Position numbers and translations under genes: made by a program
Shown here: positions 1 through 9,384 of the stretch, piece after piece
How positions within the stretch are numbered: the first letter of the stretch is position 1
Layout: every line of letters begins with the position of its first letter
From: Trichomonas vaginalis G3
Taxonomy: Eukaryota; Parabasalia; Trichomonadida; Trichomonadidae
Direction of reading: 5' to 3'
Length of the DNA stretch: 64,000 nucleotides
Assembly (NCBI RefSeq): GCF_026262505.1
Contig: NC_067203.1
Coordinates: forward strand, 7,626,001 to 7,690,000
Notes under the pieces: generated by a model
Database searches by the model: none
Told to the model about the DNA's origin: nothing
What the model saw: the letters and a program-made list of their open reading frames with translations, nothing else

Positions 1-1
1 T

Positions 2-178
2 ATTCCAGAAGGTTTTTACATTCATACTATGAAGGATGGTAGAGTTCAGTTTAGAAAGATAAAGCAACCATTAGATAGAGAAGGTATTTTGAGAAAGATT
101 AAACTTCATGAGGACAACATTGCTGAACTTAAGAAGAAGTTAGAAGAGTTGGAGAAAGCAGACGACAGTGAGTTATAA
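2..178 (+). CDS. C-terminal part of an unrecognised protein of the virus-like element
   Basis: An open frame enters from the left edge and stops with TAA. The visible 58 residues end in a strongly charged Lys/Glu-rich segment with leucine spacing typical of a coiled coil. Nothing identifies the family. It lies about 145 bases upstream of the next ORF on the same strand, consistent with a compact viral gene array. Only the tail is visible, so no function is offered. Confidence 0.5.
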   Translation: MPEGFYIHTMKDGRVQFRKIKQPLDREGILRKIKLHEDNIAELKKKLEELEKADDSEL

Positions 179-266
179 AGCAATGAATTCAACAGGTTAG
201 AAAAGAGGTTAGATATCGGGTTAGATCTAACATTCTAACATAAACATTATTTTTTCACCTCTGACA

Positions 267-692
267 ACGTTTATTTTTAAGTTTATTTTATTATTTAGCG
301 AGAACGTTTATTTTTATATAAATGACGAAAACTATTGAGATAACAAACTACAACGGTCATGAGTTCAAGAATTTGTTCTTCGTTCCTCGTGAAAATACAT
401 TCTATCAGATACGAGGGAGAAAGGGTAAAGTTAGTTTGAGCGTTTATGAAGGAATGAAGAATGGAAAGTTTATACAAGCATACGATACAAACGGTAAACG
501 TGTTTCATTAGCTTTGTCAAAACTTACTAACATTTATTTTGACAGTGATTTTGACCTATATGAAGAAGAAAGTGAGTCAGAAGATTATGAGCTGTTATGT
601 GAAGCACAGCAATGGGAGGAGTTGCAATACTTTTGTAAGTGAGAACGTTTATTTTTACATTAATGAAGTCGTTTGTGAAAACGTTTATTTTT
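267..692 (+). promoter_or_regulatory. Four copies of a start-linked motif, ACGTTTATTTTT
   Basis: The 12-base string occurs at 267-278, 304-315, 645-656 and 681-692. The second copy abuts the ATG of the 106-aa ORF as TTTATTTTTATATAAATG. The third and fourth are followed by TTAATG-like and TTAGTG-like sequence but lead into no long ORF. The motif resembles the TAAATG-type start-linked promoters of the neighbouring Polinton and differs from the host Inr (TCAYW). A promoter role is inferred from position. Confidence 0.5.
322..642 (+). CDS. Small unrecognised protein of the virus-like element (106 aa)
   Basis: The frame is complete from ATG to TGA. The start is supported by the motif TTTATTTTTATATAAATG directly over the ATG, the same arrangement seen upstream of genes in the Polinton at 35.7-55.5 kb. 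The N-terminal 70 residues are basic and beta-prone. The C-terminal 35 residues are very acidic (runs of Glu, Asp and Ser). No catalytic motif or membrane segment is visible. A small DNA- or protein-binding role is possible but unsupported. Another copy of the promoter-like motif follows immediately after the stop codon. Confidence 0.55.
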   Translation: MTKTIEITNYNGHEFKNLFFVPRENTFYQIRGRKGKVSLSVYEGMKNGKFIQAYDTNGKRVSLALSKLTNIYFDSDFDLYEEESESEDYELLCEAQQWEELQYFCK

Positions 693-809
693 TCATTAGT
701 GAGGTGAAGTGGTTGGCGGCTTTATAAATATTTAAGGTTAAGTTAGTGTTGTCGTTTGTGTTGTAAAATATACGTTAACGGTTTCGTAAAGTGTCAAAAC
801 CGCTAAGTG

Positions 810-840
810 GTGTACGGAGGCGCGCAGTGCCTCAGTACAC
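810..840. other. GC-rich hairpin near the end of the virus-like element
   Basis: GTGTAC-G-GAGGC pairs with GCCTC-A-GTACAC around a 7-base loop, giving 6 + 5 paired bases with one opposed mismatch. It stands out in AT-rich DNA, 18 bases from the inferred element end. A terminator, replication or end-recognition role is possible; none is shown. Confidence 0.6.
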
Positions 841-858
841 ATGATATGTATACTAACT

Positions 859-1471
859 AGCTAATTCAAAAATCTTTACTATCTTATTCGATTAAAATGA
901 AAAGGGAATAGTTTTATTATGCTTTAAATGACAGCCTTATAATATAATCATAGTTTTCGCTCAATATGCAGCATTTTTTTTTCGAAATCTATGGTCAATG
1001 TCCTAAATACTGATTGCTTTGCATTCATATCTCTTACATTTTCTATACCCACATCACTATTCATTGCTATTCCTATCTTTTTCATTTTTGTTTGTTTCTC
1101 ATAATTTCTCAAAAAACACGATAACTTGATATTTGTAAATATCATACTTTATAACGTAAATAAGAACTTGACCTATTAAGAAAAGCAGTAATGAAAAGAA
1201 AATCTGAAATTCATAAAAATTACAAGTTTCTGATGACAATTAGCTTAATTAAACCAGGTACAAGATTATATAATTGTATTTTCTATCCAATTATCCATAT
1301 AATATCTTATCCAGAAAAAATAACTTGATCAATACCAAATGATTTTTTAACTAGTAAATAAAGTATTTTCTTTACACACACATTGTATATCATAGTTTTT
1401 TTTTGGTTTCGCAAAACATCCAAAAACAAATATGCTATAAAAGTGACAATTTTAGCAAAACGAAACCCTTA
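859..1471. mobile_element. Truncated copy of a TIR element (family D, copy 1)
   Basis: This stretch matches, in reverse complement, the left part of the complete copy at 18233-22224. The intact end reads GCAAAACGAAACCCTTA. The other end is missing because the virus-like element (1-858) lies against it. A short ORF readable in both copies on the shared strand has no recognisable domain and is probably incidental. No transposase is present, so this is a non-autonomous element. Confidence 0.6.
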
Positions 1472-2796
1472 ATAAATATGGTCATTATCTGGAATAAAGA
1501 GCTAACTAAAAATTTTTAAGTTTTGACAATGAAAATAAGCTCTGTGACCATGTAAATATATATCTATGCAAAACGAGAGGTTATGCCATAATTTTTTTAG
1601 TTATCAAATTTTCCTTTTTTTGAGAGAAGTCTCTCAATAATTTGAGAAGAATCTTTGATATAAAGAGATACACATTTGTAGAACGAAGTAAGTGTTTTCC
1701 AAACATTTTATATGTTCATCCTGTATAACAATATAAAGCTGCATAGTGCCATCTTGTGCGTTTGCTATTTTATGTACTTTTCATTGAGATAATCCCTCTT
1801 CTCGGGTGATTTTAACAGTCAACTCAATTTTAAAATAAAGATTTCATCAAAATGATTTCGAAATTCGGATATTGATTATATAAATAGCACTGTTAACATA
1901 TTTTGGATGAGTAAAAAATACCTTGTTTTGTATGCATTTAGTACACCTTTATTTTTGATTAAAACTATAAAATTTTTATTCCTTATATAATAAATAGTAT
2001 ATGTTACATAAACATGAAATTCAATAGCATTCAATTTTGGATTTTTTAGATTTGGTAAATTTTAGAAGAAATAAAATCAGCAATCAAAATAAAGAAACTT
2101 TTTTTGTATCTTCTATGATTACCTTTTGGTACTAAATTTTGCATTAATAAGTAAATTATCTGTATTATTCTGTGAGCACAAGCCCTCAGTTATGCTGGTA
2201 GTGAATGATGAATCGTCATTTTGCGAAGAGAACGCGATTATTAAGGTAATTTTGAGAATTGTCTTGAATTATTTAAAATTAAAGTTAATTGAATAGGTAG
2301 GATAACTAGCCTTTGCTAAATTTGTATAATTTGACCTTATTCTAGTTGGATCTGAGAATATTTTGCTGAAATAATAAATTATATCGCCGATTTATGAAAA
2401 TTTCTCTGATGGGACCGACTCGCTGAAACGTATTAGTGTTAATGGTAACTTGTCTGAATTTTCAAATTTTTTTCGAAATCCAAAAAATCACAAACAAAAG
2501 CATCAAAATTAGATTTGCATTTAAGGTTTTCATTTTTTTTGGAAAATAAAAATATTTTTTCCCCAATAAAGTTTATTTTTACTTTTGAGAGGAATAGAAA
2601 CGTTATTTTGGAATTTTGAAACGACAGAAATGTTCCATTTTTAATGTAGATTCTAAAATGGGGTCAAATTTTTGATTGAACCGTTATCCATTGAAAAACC
2701 TCGATTTTAAAATGTTATTCCAAAATATTCATCTAATGATATAGTATATATTTATTAATTATTACTTTTTATTCAATTTTCACTTTTGGCGGGATT

Positions 2797-2803
2797 TCAT
2801 TTT
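2797..2803 (+). promoter_or_regulatory. Initiator (Inr) of the Kolobok transposase
   Basis: TCATTTT matches the trichomonad Inr (TCA+1YW). The +1 base would lie 15 bases before the ATG at 2814, a typical leader length. This supports the chosen start. Confidence 0.5.
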
Positions 2804-2813
2804 TTTTTGTTGT

Positions 2814-3962
2814 ATGGGCCATATTGTTCACCCAAAACGGAAAACAAAGGCAATGCATAACATTTTACTCCACGAACGTCGTCGACTCTCAGCGCGACAG
2901 ATGCTTGGTGCTTGCATAATGACCGGAATGCCATATACAAAAGGTGCTCGCTTTCTTTCTCTTTGTGGAACTAAGCCCCCTGTGAAGAGTGGTGTCATGA
3001 GACAACAGAGATTTTGTGACGATAAGATTAGAAGACTTAAAAGTATTTCCCTAATGCTGTCGAGAAAGTCCTTCAGTGGTTACTTATCCATTGATGCAAG
3101 ATGGACGCACAGGCGAAACTCGCCAAGTTGTACAGTAACTGCGCTCGATGCTGTCACAAAAAGAGTTCTTGCATGCGTGAACATCAACCATATTGGTGGA
3201 AACAGACAGCATGCTCAGTATTCCGGAGCTTCCAACAATATGGAAAGTGCTGGAACTCGAATCATCTTGAAGCAATTAAAGAAATACAATATCTTGAAAG
3301 ATGTTAAAGAGATTATTAAAGACCGAGATAACAAAAGTGTCTCTGTCTTTAAAGAATTTGGCGTCTCTCATCTTGAAAGATTCGATCCAGGTCATGTATC
3401 AAAAAATATCTCAAAAGATTTTACAAAGTTCTCAGCTTCTCATAAGACAGTTGAAGTTTTCAACGACAAGACTCAGAAGATTGAAAAAATAGAGAGACCT
3501 TTCTGGGGTCTGAATGCAAGCCTAAGTATGTGGCTTTGGTCATGTTTTGCCGAAGAAAATATTGACAAACGTACGAAAATGTGGGAGAATTGTGTCTACC
3601 ATTACGTAGGCAATCATTCTTTTTGCGAACCGCACAATTACAAATGCTTTGAATGGCAAAAAGGTGTCAATTCGATCCAACTTCAATTCATGCTCTATGA
3701 CTGGGTTCACAAATGGACACCCATAGTTTCCAAAGTTTCTTCCATTGGATCTACCTGCATGAATGAAGCGTTTAACTCCAAAATTGCATGCTATTTGGAC
3801 AAATCAAGAGCCTGGAAGAACATTAACATTAGAGTTAACGTTGCAATCTTAGAATGGAATGATCCAGAGCATTTTCTCGGAGATATACAAAAAGCATTAC
3901 ATCTTCCCCACTTCCAGAAGATTGTGTCAAATCATTTGAAGAGAATTGTTACTCCAAAATGA
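2814..3962 (+). CDS. Kolobok/Mutator-type DDE transposase (382 aa)
   Basis: This is the probable transposase for cut-and-paste movement at TTAA sites, acting in the nucleus. The core shows a first acidic residue in LSIDARW (Asp94), an SNNMES segment near 140-145, then IIKDRDNKS (Asp170/Asp172) followed by a HVSKNI segment. This order is typical of Kolobok-like and PF20700-type 'Mutator-like' transposases. A candidate catalytic Glu is in CMNEAFNS (Glu318). The N-terminal 60 residues are basic. The reading frame stops while an overlapping frame (3959-4105) continues with a plausible acidic tail, so a small frameshift may separate the last ~48 residues. The core itself is uninterrupted. The exact superfamily within Kolobok/Mutator-like is less certain than the DDE assignment. 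Confidence 0.75.
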   Translation: MGHIVHPKRKTKAMHNILLHERRRLSARQMLGACIMTGMPYTKGARFLSLCGTKPPVKSGVMRQQRFCDDKIRRLKSISLMLSRKSFSGYLSIDARWTHRRNSPSCTVTALDAVTKRVLACVNINHIGGNRQHAQYSGASNNMESAGTRIILKQLKKYNILKDVKEIIKDRDNKSVSVFKEFGVSHLERFDPGHVSKNISKDFTKFSASHKTVEVFNDKTQKIEKIERPFWGLNASLSMWLWSCFAEENIDKRTKMWENCVYHYVGNHSFCEPHNYKCFEWQKGVNSIQLQFMLYDWVHKWTPIVSKVSSIGSTCMNEAFNSKIACYLDKSRAWKNINIRVNVAILEWNDPEHFLGDIQKALHLPHFQKIVSNHLKRIVTPK

Positions 3963-4105
3963 TATTGAAACAAAAAACTGTTACAAAAGGTTCTAAAAAA
4001 CAGAACAAATACAAAAAATCCATTCAGAGTGTACCAGGAGGAGATTATCAAGTTTTCAAGTCCGAATGGGAATCAGAAGACGAAGACATTGATGACTTTG
4101 ATTAA
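3959..4105 (+). pseudogene. Out-of-frame C-terminal tail of the Kolobok transposase
   Basis: A 48-codon frame overlaps the transposase stop by four bases and stays open to TAA. It begins Lys-rich and ends in a very acidic run (SEWESEDEDIDDFD), a composition common at the C-terminus of transposases of this kind. It is read either as the shifted end of the same protein or as a small overlapping ORF. The first reading is preferred because no promoter motif is apparent. Confidence 0.5.
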
Positions 4106-4500
4106 CGAAAATTACATTTTATTTATTGTTTTTGTTTTTAATTAAATTATTATTATGCTCATTTTCTTATTTTGATTTTTTCTCATTATGATATAAATAA
4201 TTTATTAATGCATTTATCCAATAATTATGCTATGATATTTTTATGCCTTATTTCATTTCTCTTATATTTGATAATCTGGTAAAATATAGTTCAGACTATA
4301 ATCATTTTAGATTATTGATATATTTATATAGGTTAGAATAAAATTAGTTTCATTTTCTACTTTTATTTTGAATTAATAATTTATAATATCAAATATTATG
4401 GCGTAACCTCTCCTTCAAATATAGATATATAGATATATAGGCCTATAGAGTTTATTGGCACTCTCAAAACTCTAGAATTTTGAGTTTACTATACCCTTAA

Positions 4501-4745
4501 GCGTCATATGTCACTTTTTGTACTAAGGAAACATCGACTTTATGCGTTATGACTTTTCGATGAGGAAACAAGTGTTCACGTATTATAAACTTCCTTATCC
4601 CAATAAACCGACCCTAAACATAATTAATTTTAAGCATTATAATGGTCTCTTTTCTATGATAACCAAATCAATTTGGTTATCATAGAAAAGCACCAAAAAC
4701 TGGAATAGGAATAGCCGCGTTAAAACAGGAATAGGCAATATGGAA
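4501..4745. repeat. Left arm of element E, with a 42-bp palindrome
   Basis: It matches 17120-17354 in inverted orientation. Positions 4649-4690 form a palindrome with 20-base arms around a 2-base centre; the counterpart is 17165-17206. The repeat fades after about 4720-4745. Confidence 0.75.
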
Positions 4746-5274
4746 ACAAGGGTAGACTCAAACTCATACTCAAGGCAAGACTGATACAAGAATTACAACA
4801 AAATTTTACAAAATCTATTATTTATCTCAATTTAATGGCAGGTTTTAGTACCCGAAGAGTTTGCATTCTACTTTTTGCTCTTATTTTACAAAAATATTCT
4901 AAAAATTTGTAACTTCTTTTATAATATAATACTTTTTTTCAAATTTACTTTCCAAACGTTAATGTCTTGTTACGGCTATATCTTTGTACGGGGAAATCAA
5001 GAAATTTTATTATGCTATTATATTTATTTTTTTAAATCAATATCTAATCAATAGTAAGTTAGATTTTTTATTAAAAGAGCAAATAAAGATACGATCGAGC
5101 AATAGTTTATTTTAAATCTCAATATTATAAAATAAATGTTCAAAATTTTTAAGTAATAATACTAAATACTTAAATAAGTAAAAGCACACAAGAAAAATAT
5201 TCACTAACTTAAGAAAAAATCATATATTTAGAGAATTATCCCTTATAATAAGATTAAAAAAAATTAAACTGTTT
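4746..5274. other. Gene-free stretch inside element E
   Basis: AT-rich DNA between the left arm and the 3' end of the fusion transposase gene. No ORF, clear repeat or structured element was seen apart from homopolymer-rich tracts. Confidence 0.6.
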
Positions 5275-7359
5275 TCAATCATCATCATCACCAGCTCCAT
5301 AGAACTTGTGTTTGCGATAGATGACACATTTTGCAAGCCATTTGACACCACCAAGATATGACCACAAATCGCTGCCAACATCTCCACCTTGAAGACCTTT
5401 GATCAAACCATCAGGAACAATGTAAGTAATTTCATCGTCGAGCATGAACCAAACTCTTCCTTTGTTGACGAAGGCAACGAAATGACCTTGATGATAAGCA
5501 ATAATGGAATGTATCTTAAATACATACGTTCCATCACTGAGTTGAGTTTTGTAGTTCTTCTTGATCTCAAATTTGTCAAAGAAGACATTTGGATCAGACC
5601 AATTCCTCTGAACGTCGACCCAGAGGAATGTTGAGATTTCATTGATATGAGAATCATCTGTGCACATTTGTTTAATTCCTTGATCAATACCTGCTGCACC
5701 AAGAGGAATGTGAAGCGAAACCGAATAGAAGCTTTCATCAGGAGTCTCAGTTTGATATTGGAATGTAACGGCAATATCTGGTTTGTTTGCTGATTCCGTA
5801 ACATCATGTACAATCTTTTGAAATGTGTCATCGGCATCTTGCTGCTGGAAGTATTGCTTGCCGAGTGTTGTGATGAATTGTGAGCATGAAATTGTGTATT
5901 CCTTGTGGCGGTAGTGCAACATCTGATCATAAATTTCGGCAAGTGCTTTCACTGGCGTATATTCGACATCTCCCAAATGCTCCATTACATCTTTTCTGAA
6001 AGTATTTACGTAGAACAAAACTTGCAAAACGGCATTGACATGGCAGGTAGCTCCCTCATTATGTAATCCTGGAATTGACATTTTTGTTTCGATGTTGTAG
6101 ATTGCATTTTGTGTTCTTTTAACAAGTATCTTATCAATCTTTTCATATCCAGCTAGTGGAGATGGAATCTTCATTGGAGTTTCTGGAGTTTGGAGATAAA
6201 GATCTTTTGGAACACATCTTGGCTTTGGCATTGGGCTTCCTGAACCATTTGGTTCTGGTGTTGCTGCAGCTTCTTTTTCATCTTTTGGAGTGCAAGGAAA
6301 ATCGCAGTTATCCTTCTCACTGAGAGGTGTGGAATCGATGTGATAGTTATCTAAAGCAAACAATCCTTGAACAATAAGTGGAAGATTGCCTTTTTCACCA
6401 CGATATCCTATTGCCAAGACACTCCAATTACTTTTATCGCGTGCAAAGCGGCGTTCGACAATTTGGCGATCATGTGCAATCGCATTATTGCGTTTTGTAA
6501 CTTCTTCGTCATCACCTCTTTGCATAATGACGGCTGTTGGATGGTATTTCTGAATACCGATGTAACCTCTATCTGCAAGAAGTCCTAATGCAACAGATTC
6601 AACTCCACGTTGGACATGTAAAAAATCTGAAGCTCCTGATAAATCAAATACTTTCTTATCGTGAACTGAAGCTAAAAAACTTGTATTCATGTGAATTACC
6701 TGTCCTAAAGGATTAACAAGAACTTGAACCTTCATACCATTGCAATGGTTTTTAGCATCCCATGAACTTTTACGCTCAGCAAGATCAAGAGGAACGGTAA
6801 AAGGAATAGTAGAGCTATCAACTGCAGCAACACATGTTGGAAAGTTATCGAACTCCTTGTCACAGGGAGAATATTGTTTTGGAATGAATTCAGCAATGAA
6901 AATTGGGAACATCCTGTTTGTTGTTTTGTTAATGATTTTGCTGAGGTAACTCTGTTTCAAACTAACAATTCCTGACATTTTTTGCAATGGAAGATAAGTG
7001 CAATAGTAAGTTAATGTTAGGAATAACGCATCTAATGGATCACAACCGTTTTTCCGACCGCGTCTGGATGAAAACTCATGCTCGCGAACAACATCAACTA
7101 AATACAAGAGTTGATCCAAAGAAAAGTTACAAAGGTCTTTGACATTTAAGATTGGGTGTGCCTCAAGGAATTTTTGTAAGCTAAACTTTCTGACAACTTT
7201 AAATTCTTCGGCATTAGCTGGTGCTTGATTTTCATCTTCACTTGCGGGCTCTGATTCATCACGATAAGCTAAGTGCATTTGCATTCTCACGATTTCCTTG
7301 GATCGGGTTTTGGACTTCTGGATATCATCCAAGAACTCGGAATCATCCTTGTACTCCAT
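5275..7359 (-). CDS. Harbinger/IS5-type transposase fused to a USP-type deubiquitinase
   Basis: One uninterrupted frame encodes two enzymes (numbering from the upstream Met at 7380). Residues ~60-150 form a helical N-terminal region. Residues ~185-325 are a DDE_Tnp_4-like core: VAAVDSS (Asp188), SVHDKKVF, GLLADRGY (Asp270) and QIVERRF (Glu309). A Ser/Pro-rich linker (~345-410) leads to a ubiquitin-specific-protease domain (~435-690). It has the Cys box GLHNEGATCHVNAVLQ (Cys446), a QQDADDTF box (~514) and the His box YHQGHFVAFV (His633) followed by WFMLDDE. All expected catalytic residues of both parts are present. The protein ends in Asp residues. The start at 7359 (second Met) is preferred because an Inr lies between the two Met codons. 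A role in protecting the transposase from ubiquitin-dependent turnover, or in altering host ubiquitin signals at target sites, is speculation. Confidence 0.85.
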   Translation of the reverse strand: MEYKDDSEFLDDIQKSKTRSKEIVRMQMHLAYRDESEPASEDENQAPANAEEFKVVRKFSLQKFLEAHPILNVKDLCNFSLDQLLYLVDVVREHEFSSRRGRKNGCDPLDALFLTLTYYCTYLPLQKMSGIVSLKQSYLSKIINKTTNRMFPIFIAEFIPKQYSPCDKEFDNFPTCVAAVDSSTIPFTVPLDLAERKSSWDAKNHCNGMKVQVLVNPLGQVIHMNTSFLASVHDKKVFDLSGASDFLHVQRGVESVALGLLADRGYIGIQKYHPTAVIMQRGDDEEVTKRNNAIAHDRQIVERRFARDKSNWSVLAIGYRGEKGNLPLIVQGLFALDNYHIDSTPLSEKDNCDFPCTPKDEKEAAATPEPNGSGSPMPKPRCVPKDLYLQTPETPMKIPSPLAGYEKIDKILVKRTQNAIYNIETKMSIPGLHNEGATCHVNAVLQVLFYVNTFRKDVMEHLGDVEYTPVKALAEIYDQMLHYRHKEYTISCSQFITTLGKQYFQQQDADDTFQKIVHDVTESANKPDIAVTFQYQTETPDESFYSVSLHIPLGAAGIDQGIKQMCTDDSHINEISTFLWVDVQRNWSDPNVFFDKFEIKKNYKTQLSDGTYVFKIHSIIAYHQGHFVAFVNKGRVWFMLDDEITYIVPDGLIKGLQGGDVGSDLWSYLGGVKWLAKCVIYRKHKFYGAGDDDD

Positions 7360-7371
7360 TAATGAAAGTGA
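7360..7371 (-). promoter_or_regulatory. Inr motifs that decide the start of the fusion gene
   Basis: On the minus strand the sequence reads TCACTTTCATTAATGG, with two overlapping TCAYW initiators just before the ATG at 7359. The upstream in-frame ATG at 7380 would lie ahead of this site, so the shorter product is favoured. Confidence 0.55.
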
Positions 7372-8262
7372 TATGAACATTTCTTCTAAGAGTTTTCATT
7401 CAATTCATGTTTTTAAGAAGTTAGTGAATTAATTTTCATATCTCAGAAATTCGAAAAATAGTTGTTTAACACAAAAATTGATCAAATGCTTCTCTAATTA
7501 TCTAAATAGCTAAAATTGTAAATTCAAGATATTTGACACAAATTCAATTTTGACGGTTTGAAACAGTGCGTTTATTCTTCCGTTTATTTCGAAAAGCATA
7601 GCATTTTTATTAAATATGATTCTAATAATATTTTTGGATTAAACAGATATCTGTGGTCAATTCTATTGATTTTTTTTCCACTCGGAATACATTTTTAAGA
7701 TATGTAATTTGATCCCACTACTATCAAATGATTAATGCATATAAAAAAAGCAATTACATTTAAAAAAACGAACTATTGAAAAATTGACAGTTGACGGTAT
7801 AGTTTCAATTTTTTGAATTGATATCGACTATTTTAAAAATGAAACTCTTTTGGAGTTTTTTATGCATCAAAAGGTATTAGTACACACATATATATAAGAT
7901 CTAGTAATTCGGTTAAGCATTGAAGGTAATTCAAAGGTTTAGATTTTGATATTTGTTTTGTTTGAATACTCTACATGTATATTTAGACTTCATACAAAGT
8001 TCCAAAGGTCTATAAACATAGAAAAAATTTAGGATATGGTAATAAATTTGGTTCGTAAAATTGAAAGGAAAATTTTATCTATTCATATATTTTAAGGATG
8101 TCAATTTGGAAGAAAAGTGAGAAAATTCCTAAAATGCTAAAAATGAATTTTCCAAACGTACTTTTTTATCTCATTTTTTTGATTTTGAAAAAAATTTGGA
8201 GAGAAGAACTCTTCGTTTTTGAATTTTGTCACGATGGTTTTAAAGTATATTAGACACATGTA
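7372..8262. other. Gene-free stretch upstream of the fusion gene
   Basis: AT-rich DNA with no ORF of note. A 17-base string near 8096 (AGGATGTCAATTTGGAA) recurs inverted near 14440, too short to define an element. Confidence 0.5.
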
Positions 8263-8400
8263 GAGCTGTACAAGATTTAAAAAAACATTGCCGGGTTACC
8301 GTAGAGGCCTAAAAAAATCGCGCCTCGGCGGCAAGCCGCCTCGGCATTAAGAATGCGCATCTAAATTTTTATATGTCCTTCTTTCTTCTATTTTTCCCTT
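8263..8400 (+). repeat. Dispersed repeat with a double GC hairpin, copy 1
   Basis: It is about 130 bp and homologous, in the same orientation, to 19172-19310. Both copies begin TAGRGCTGTACAA and carry GGCGGC-loop-GCCGCC (here 8327-8340) followed by GCATT-AAG-AATGC (8344-8356), then a pyrimidine-rich tract. The second hairpin differs between copies by a compensated base pair. It may be the end of a transposon such as a hAT element, but no matching opposite end was found. The stretch 8401-9115 beyond it is AT-rich with no feature seen. Confidence 0.6.
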
Positions 8401-9115
8401 CCCTTTCTTTTCTTTTTCTTTTTTTCCCTCCTCTTGCTCTCATTTACCTTTTTTTCCTTTTCTCATCATTTTTCAAAATTTAAAATTTTTATCAAAAATC
8501 TTGCCTATAAAAGCAGACTATGGAACCTTTTAATGCCTCTTAATCAATATTATACAGCATAAAGCATATTAAATGAAAGTAATTACATATAAATTTATTT
8601 TATTATCTTATTTATTAATTCTTTAGCATGTATTGTTTAATATTAACTTTTCTGTACATTAAATATGATATTTCCAAAGTATGAATGCCTTGTAACGAAA
8701 CGAAAACTTAATTTTATGTTGAATATTTGTCACAAACATTAGATTATTAAAATATATGTTGGATATCCCTTAGTATGAGACTTCATGACTCTTGTTGTCT
8801 AACGTGAGCTTTGGATTGCAAGCTCTGTGGTTAACGAACATAAATTAATTGTAAAGTTTTCAAAAATTTTCATCGTTTCTATCAGCATCTATTTTTCCTT
8901 TAAAATAATATATTTGTATGAATACAATATTTAGTAATTTTTTTATTTCCCATAATTTCATTCAAAATTTCAGAAAAAATTAATTTCTATTCAATATTAT
9001 TTCAGCTTCAAAACACTTCATTCTTATAGATGTTGATTCACTAAAGTGTGATTCTATTTATATGAGGTAGGGGCATGAGGCTCGGCAAGTCTTATTGCTT
9101 TTTACCTCAATTTAG

Positions 9116-9203
9116 GTATTAAATAATTATAATGATTCATAGTGGCCGCTGCTGACTGGCCATCAGCAGTCTCCTGGCCAAGATTAATATAATTATTTAA
9201 TAC
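9116..9203. other. Long imperfect palindrome (cruciform-like)
   Basis: The outer arms TATTAAATAATTATA and TATAATTATTTAATA pair with little interruption. TGGCC (9143-9147) pairs with GGCCA (9176-9180), and the centre CTGCTGA-CTGGCCA-TCAGCAG (9149-9169) is a perfect 7-bp stem. It lies about 180 bases beyond the 3' end of the hAT transposase, so it may be a subterminal structure of that element. Confidence 0.6.
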
Positions 9204-9384
9204 TTATCCAGTTTTACATCAATAACAACAAAGCTAATCAATCATCATTCAGAAATGCGGGAAATTACTACTAATATTAAAGATTGATAGACATTAGGCT
9301 GGCCACCTTCTGTCTAATATCTTTACGAATAAAAATAATACTTTTTAAAACAAATTATTTAATAAATTTTATTAAAAAACAAAA

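Larger units (their letters stand above)
1..858. mobile_element. Right-hand end of a virus-like (Polinton-type) element, incomplete
   Basis: The element runs off the left edge of the window. It holds the tail of one gene and one short complete ORF, separated by AT-rich spacers. Four copies of the start-linked motif ACGTTTATTTTT occur here, and the version before the short ORF is the same TTATTTTTATATAAATG pattern found before genes of the large Polinton at 35745-55553. The right edge is placed where the sequence changes into an element (859-1471) whose second copy at 18233-22224 continues differently. This suggests insertion into that element. The last two bases are CT, as at the right end of the large Polinton. 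The other end, TIR and target duplication lie outside the window, so the family is an inference. Too little is present to judge age or integrity. Confidence 0.5.
1506..4496 (+). mobile_element. Kolobok-type DNA transposon inserted at TTAA
   Basis: The right side is flanked by TTAA (4497-4500) and the left by CTAA (1502-1505). The other arm of element E keeps the uninterrupted site (TTAA at 17355-17358), so it acts as an empty-site control. Degenerate inverted ends align between 1510-1595 and 4395-4485, both including a GAGAGGTTAYGCCATAAT string; about 14 terminal bases are missing on the left. It carries one transposase gene. About 1.3 kb upstream of the gene (1506-2796) is AT-rich with no ORF or recognised feature, and 4106-4395 is likewise empty. 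Confidence 0.7.

Noticed and set aside
948-1145. Short ORF repeated at 18566-18751
   Set aside because: It lies in element D arms. Both copies are similar only because the element is repeated, and no domain or promoter supports a gene.
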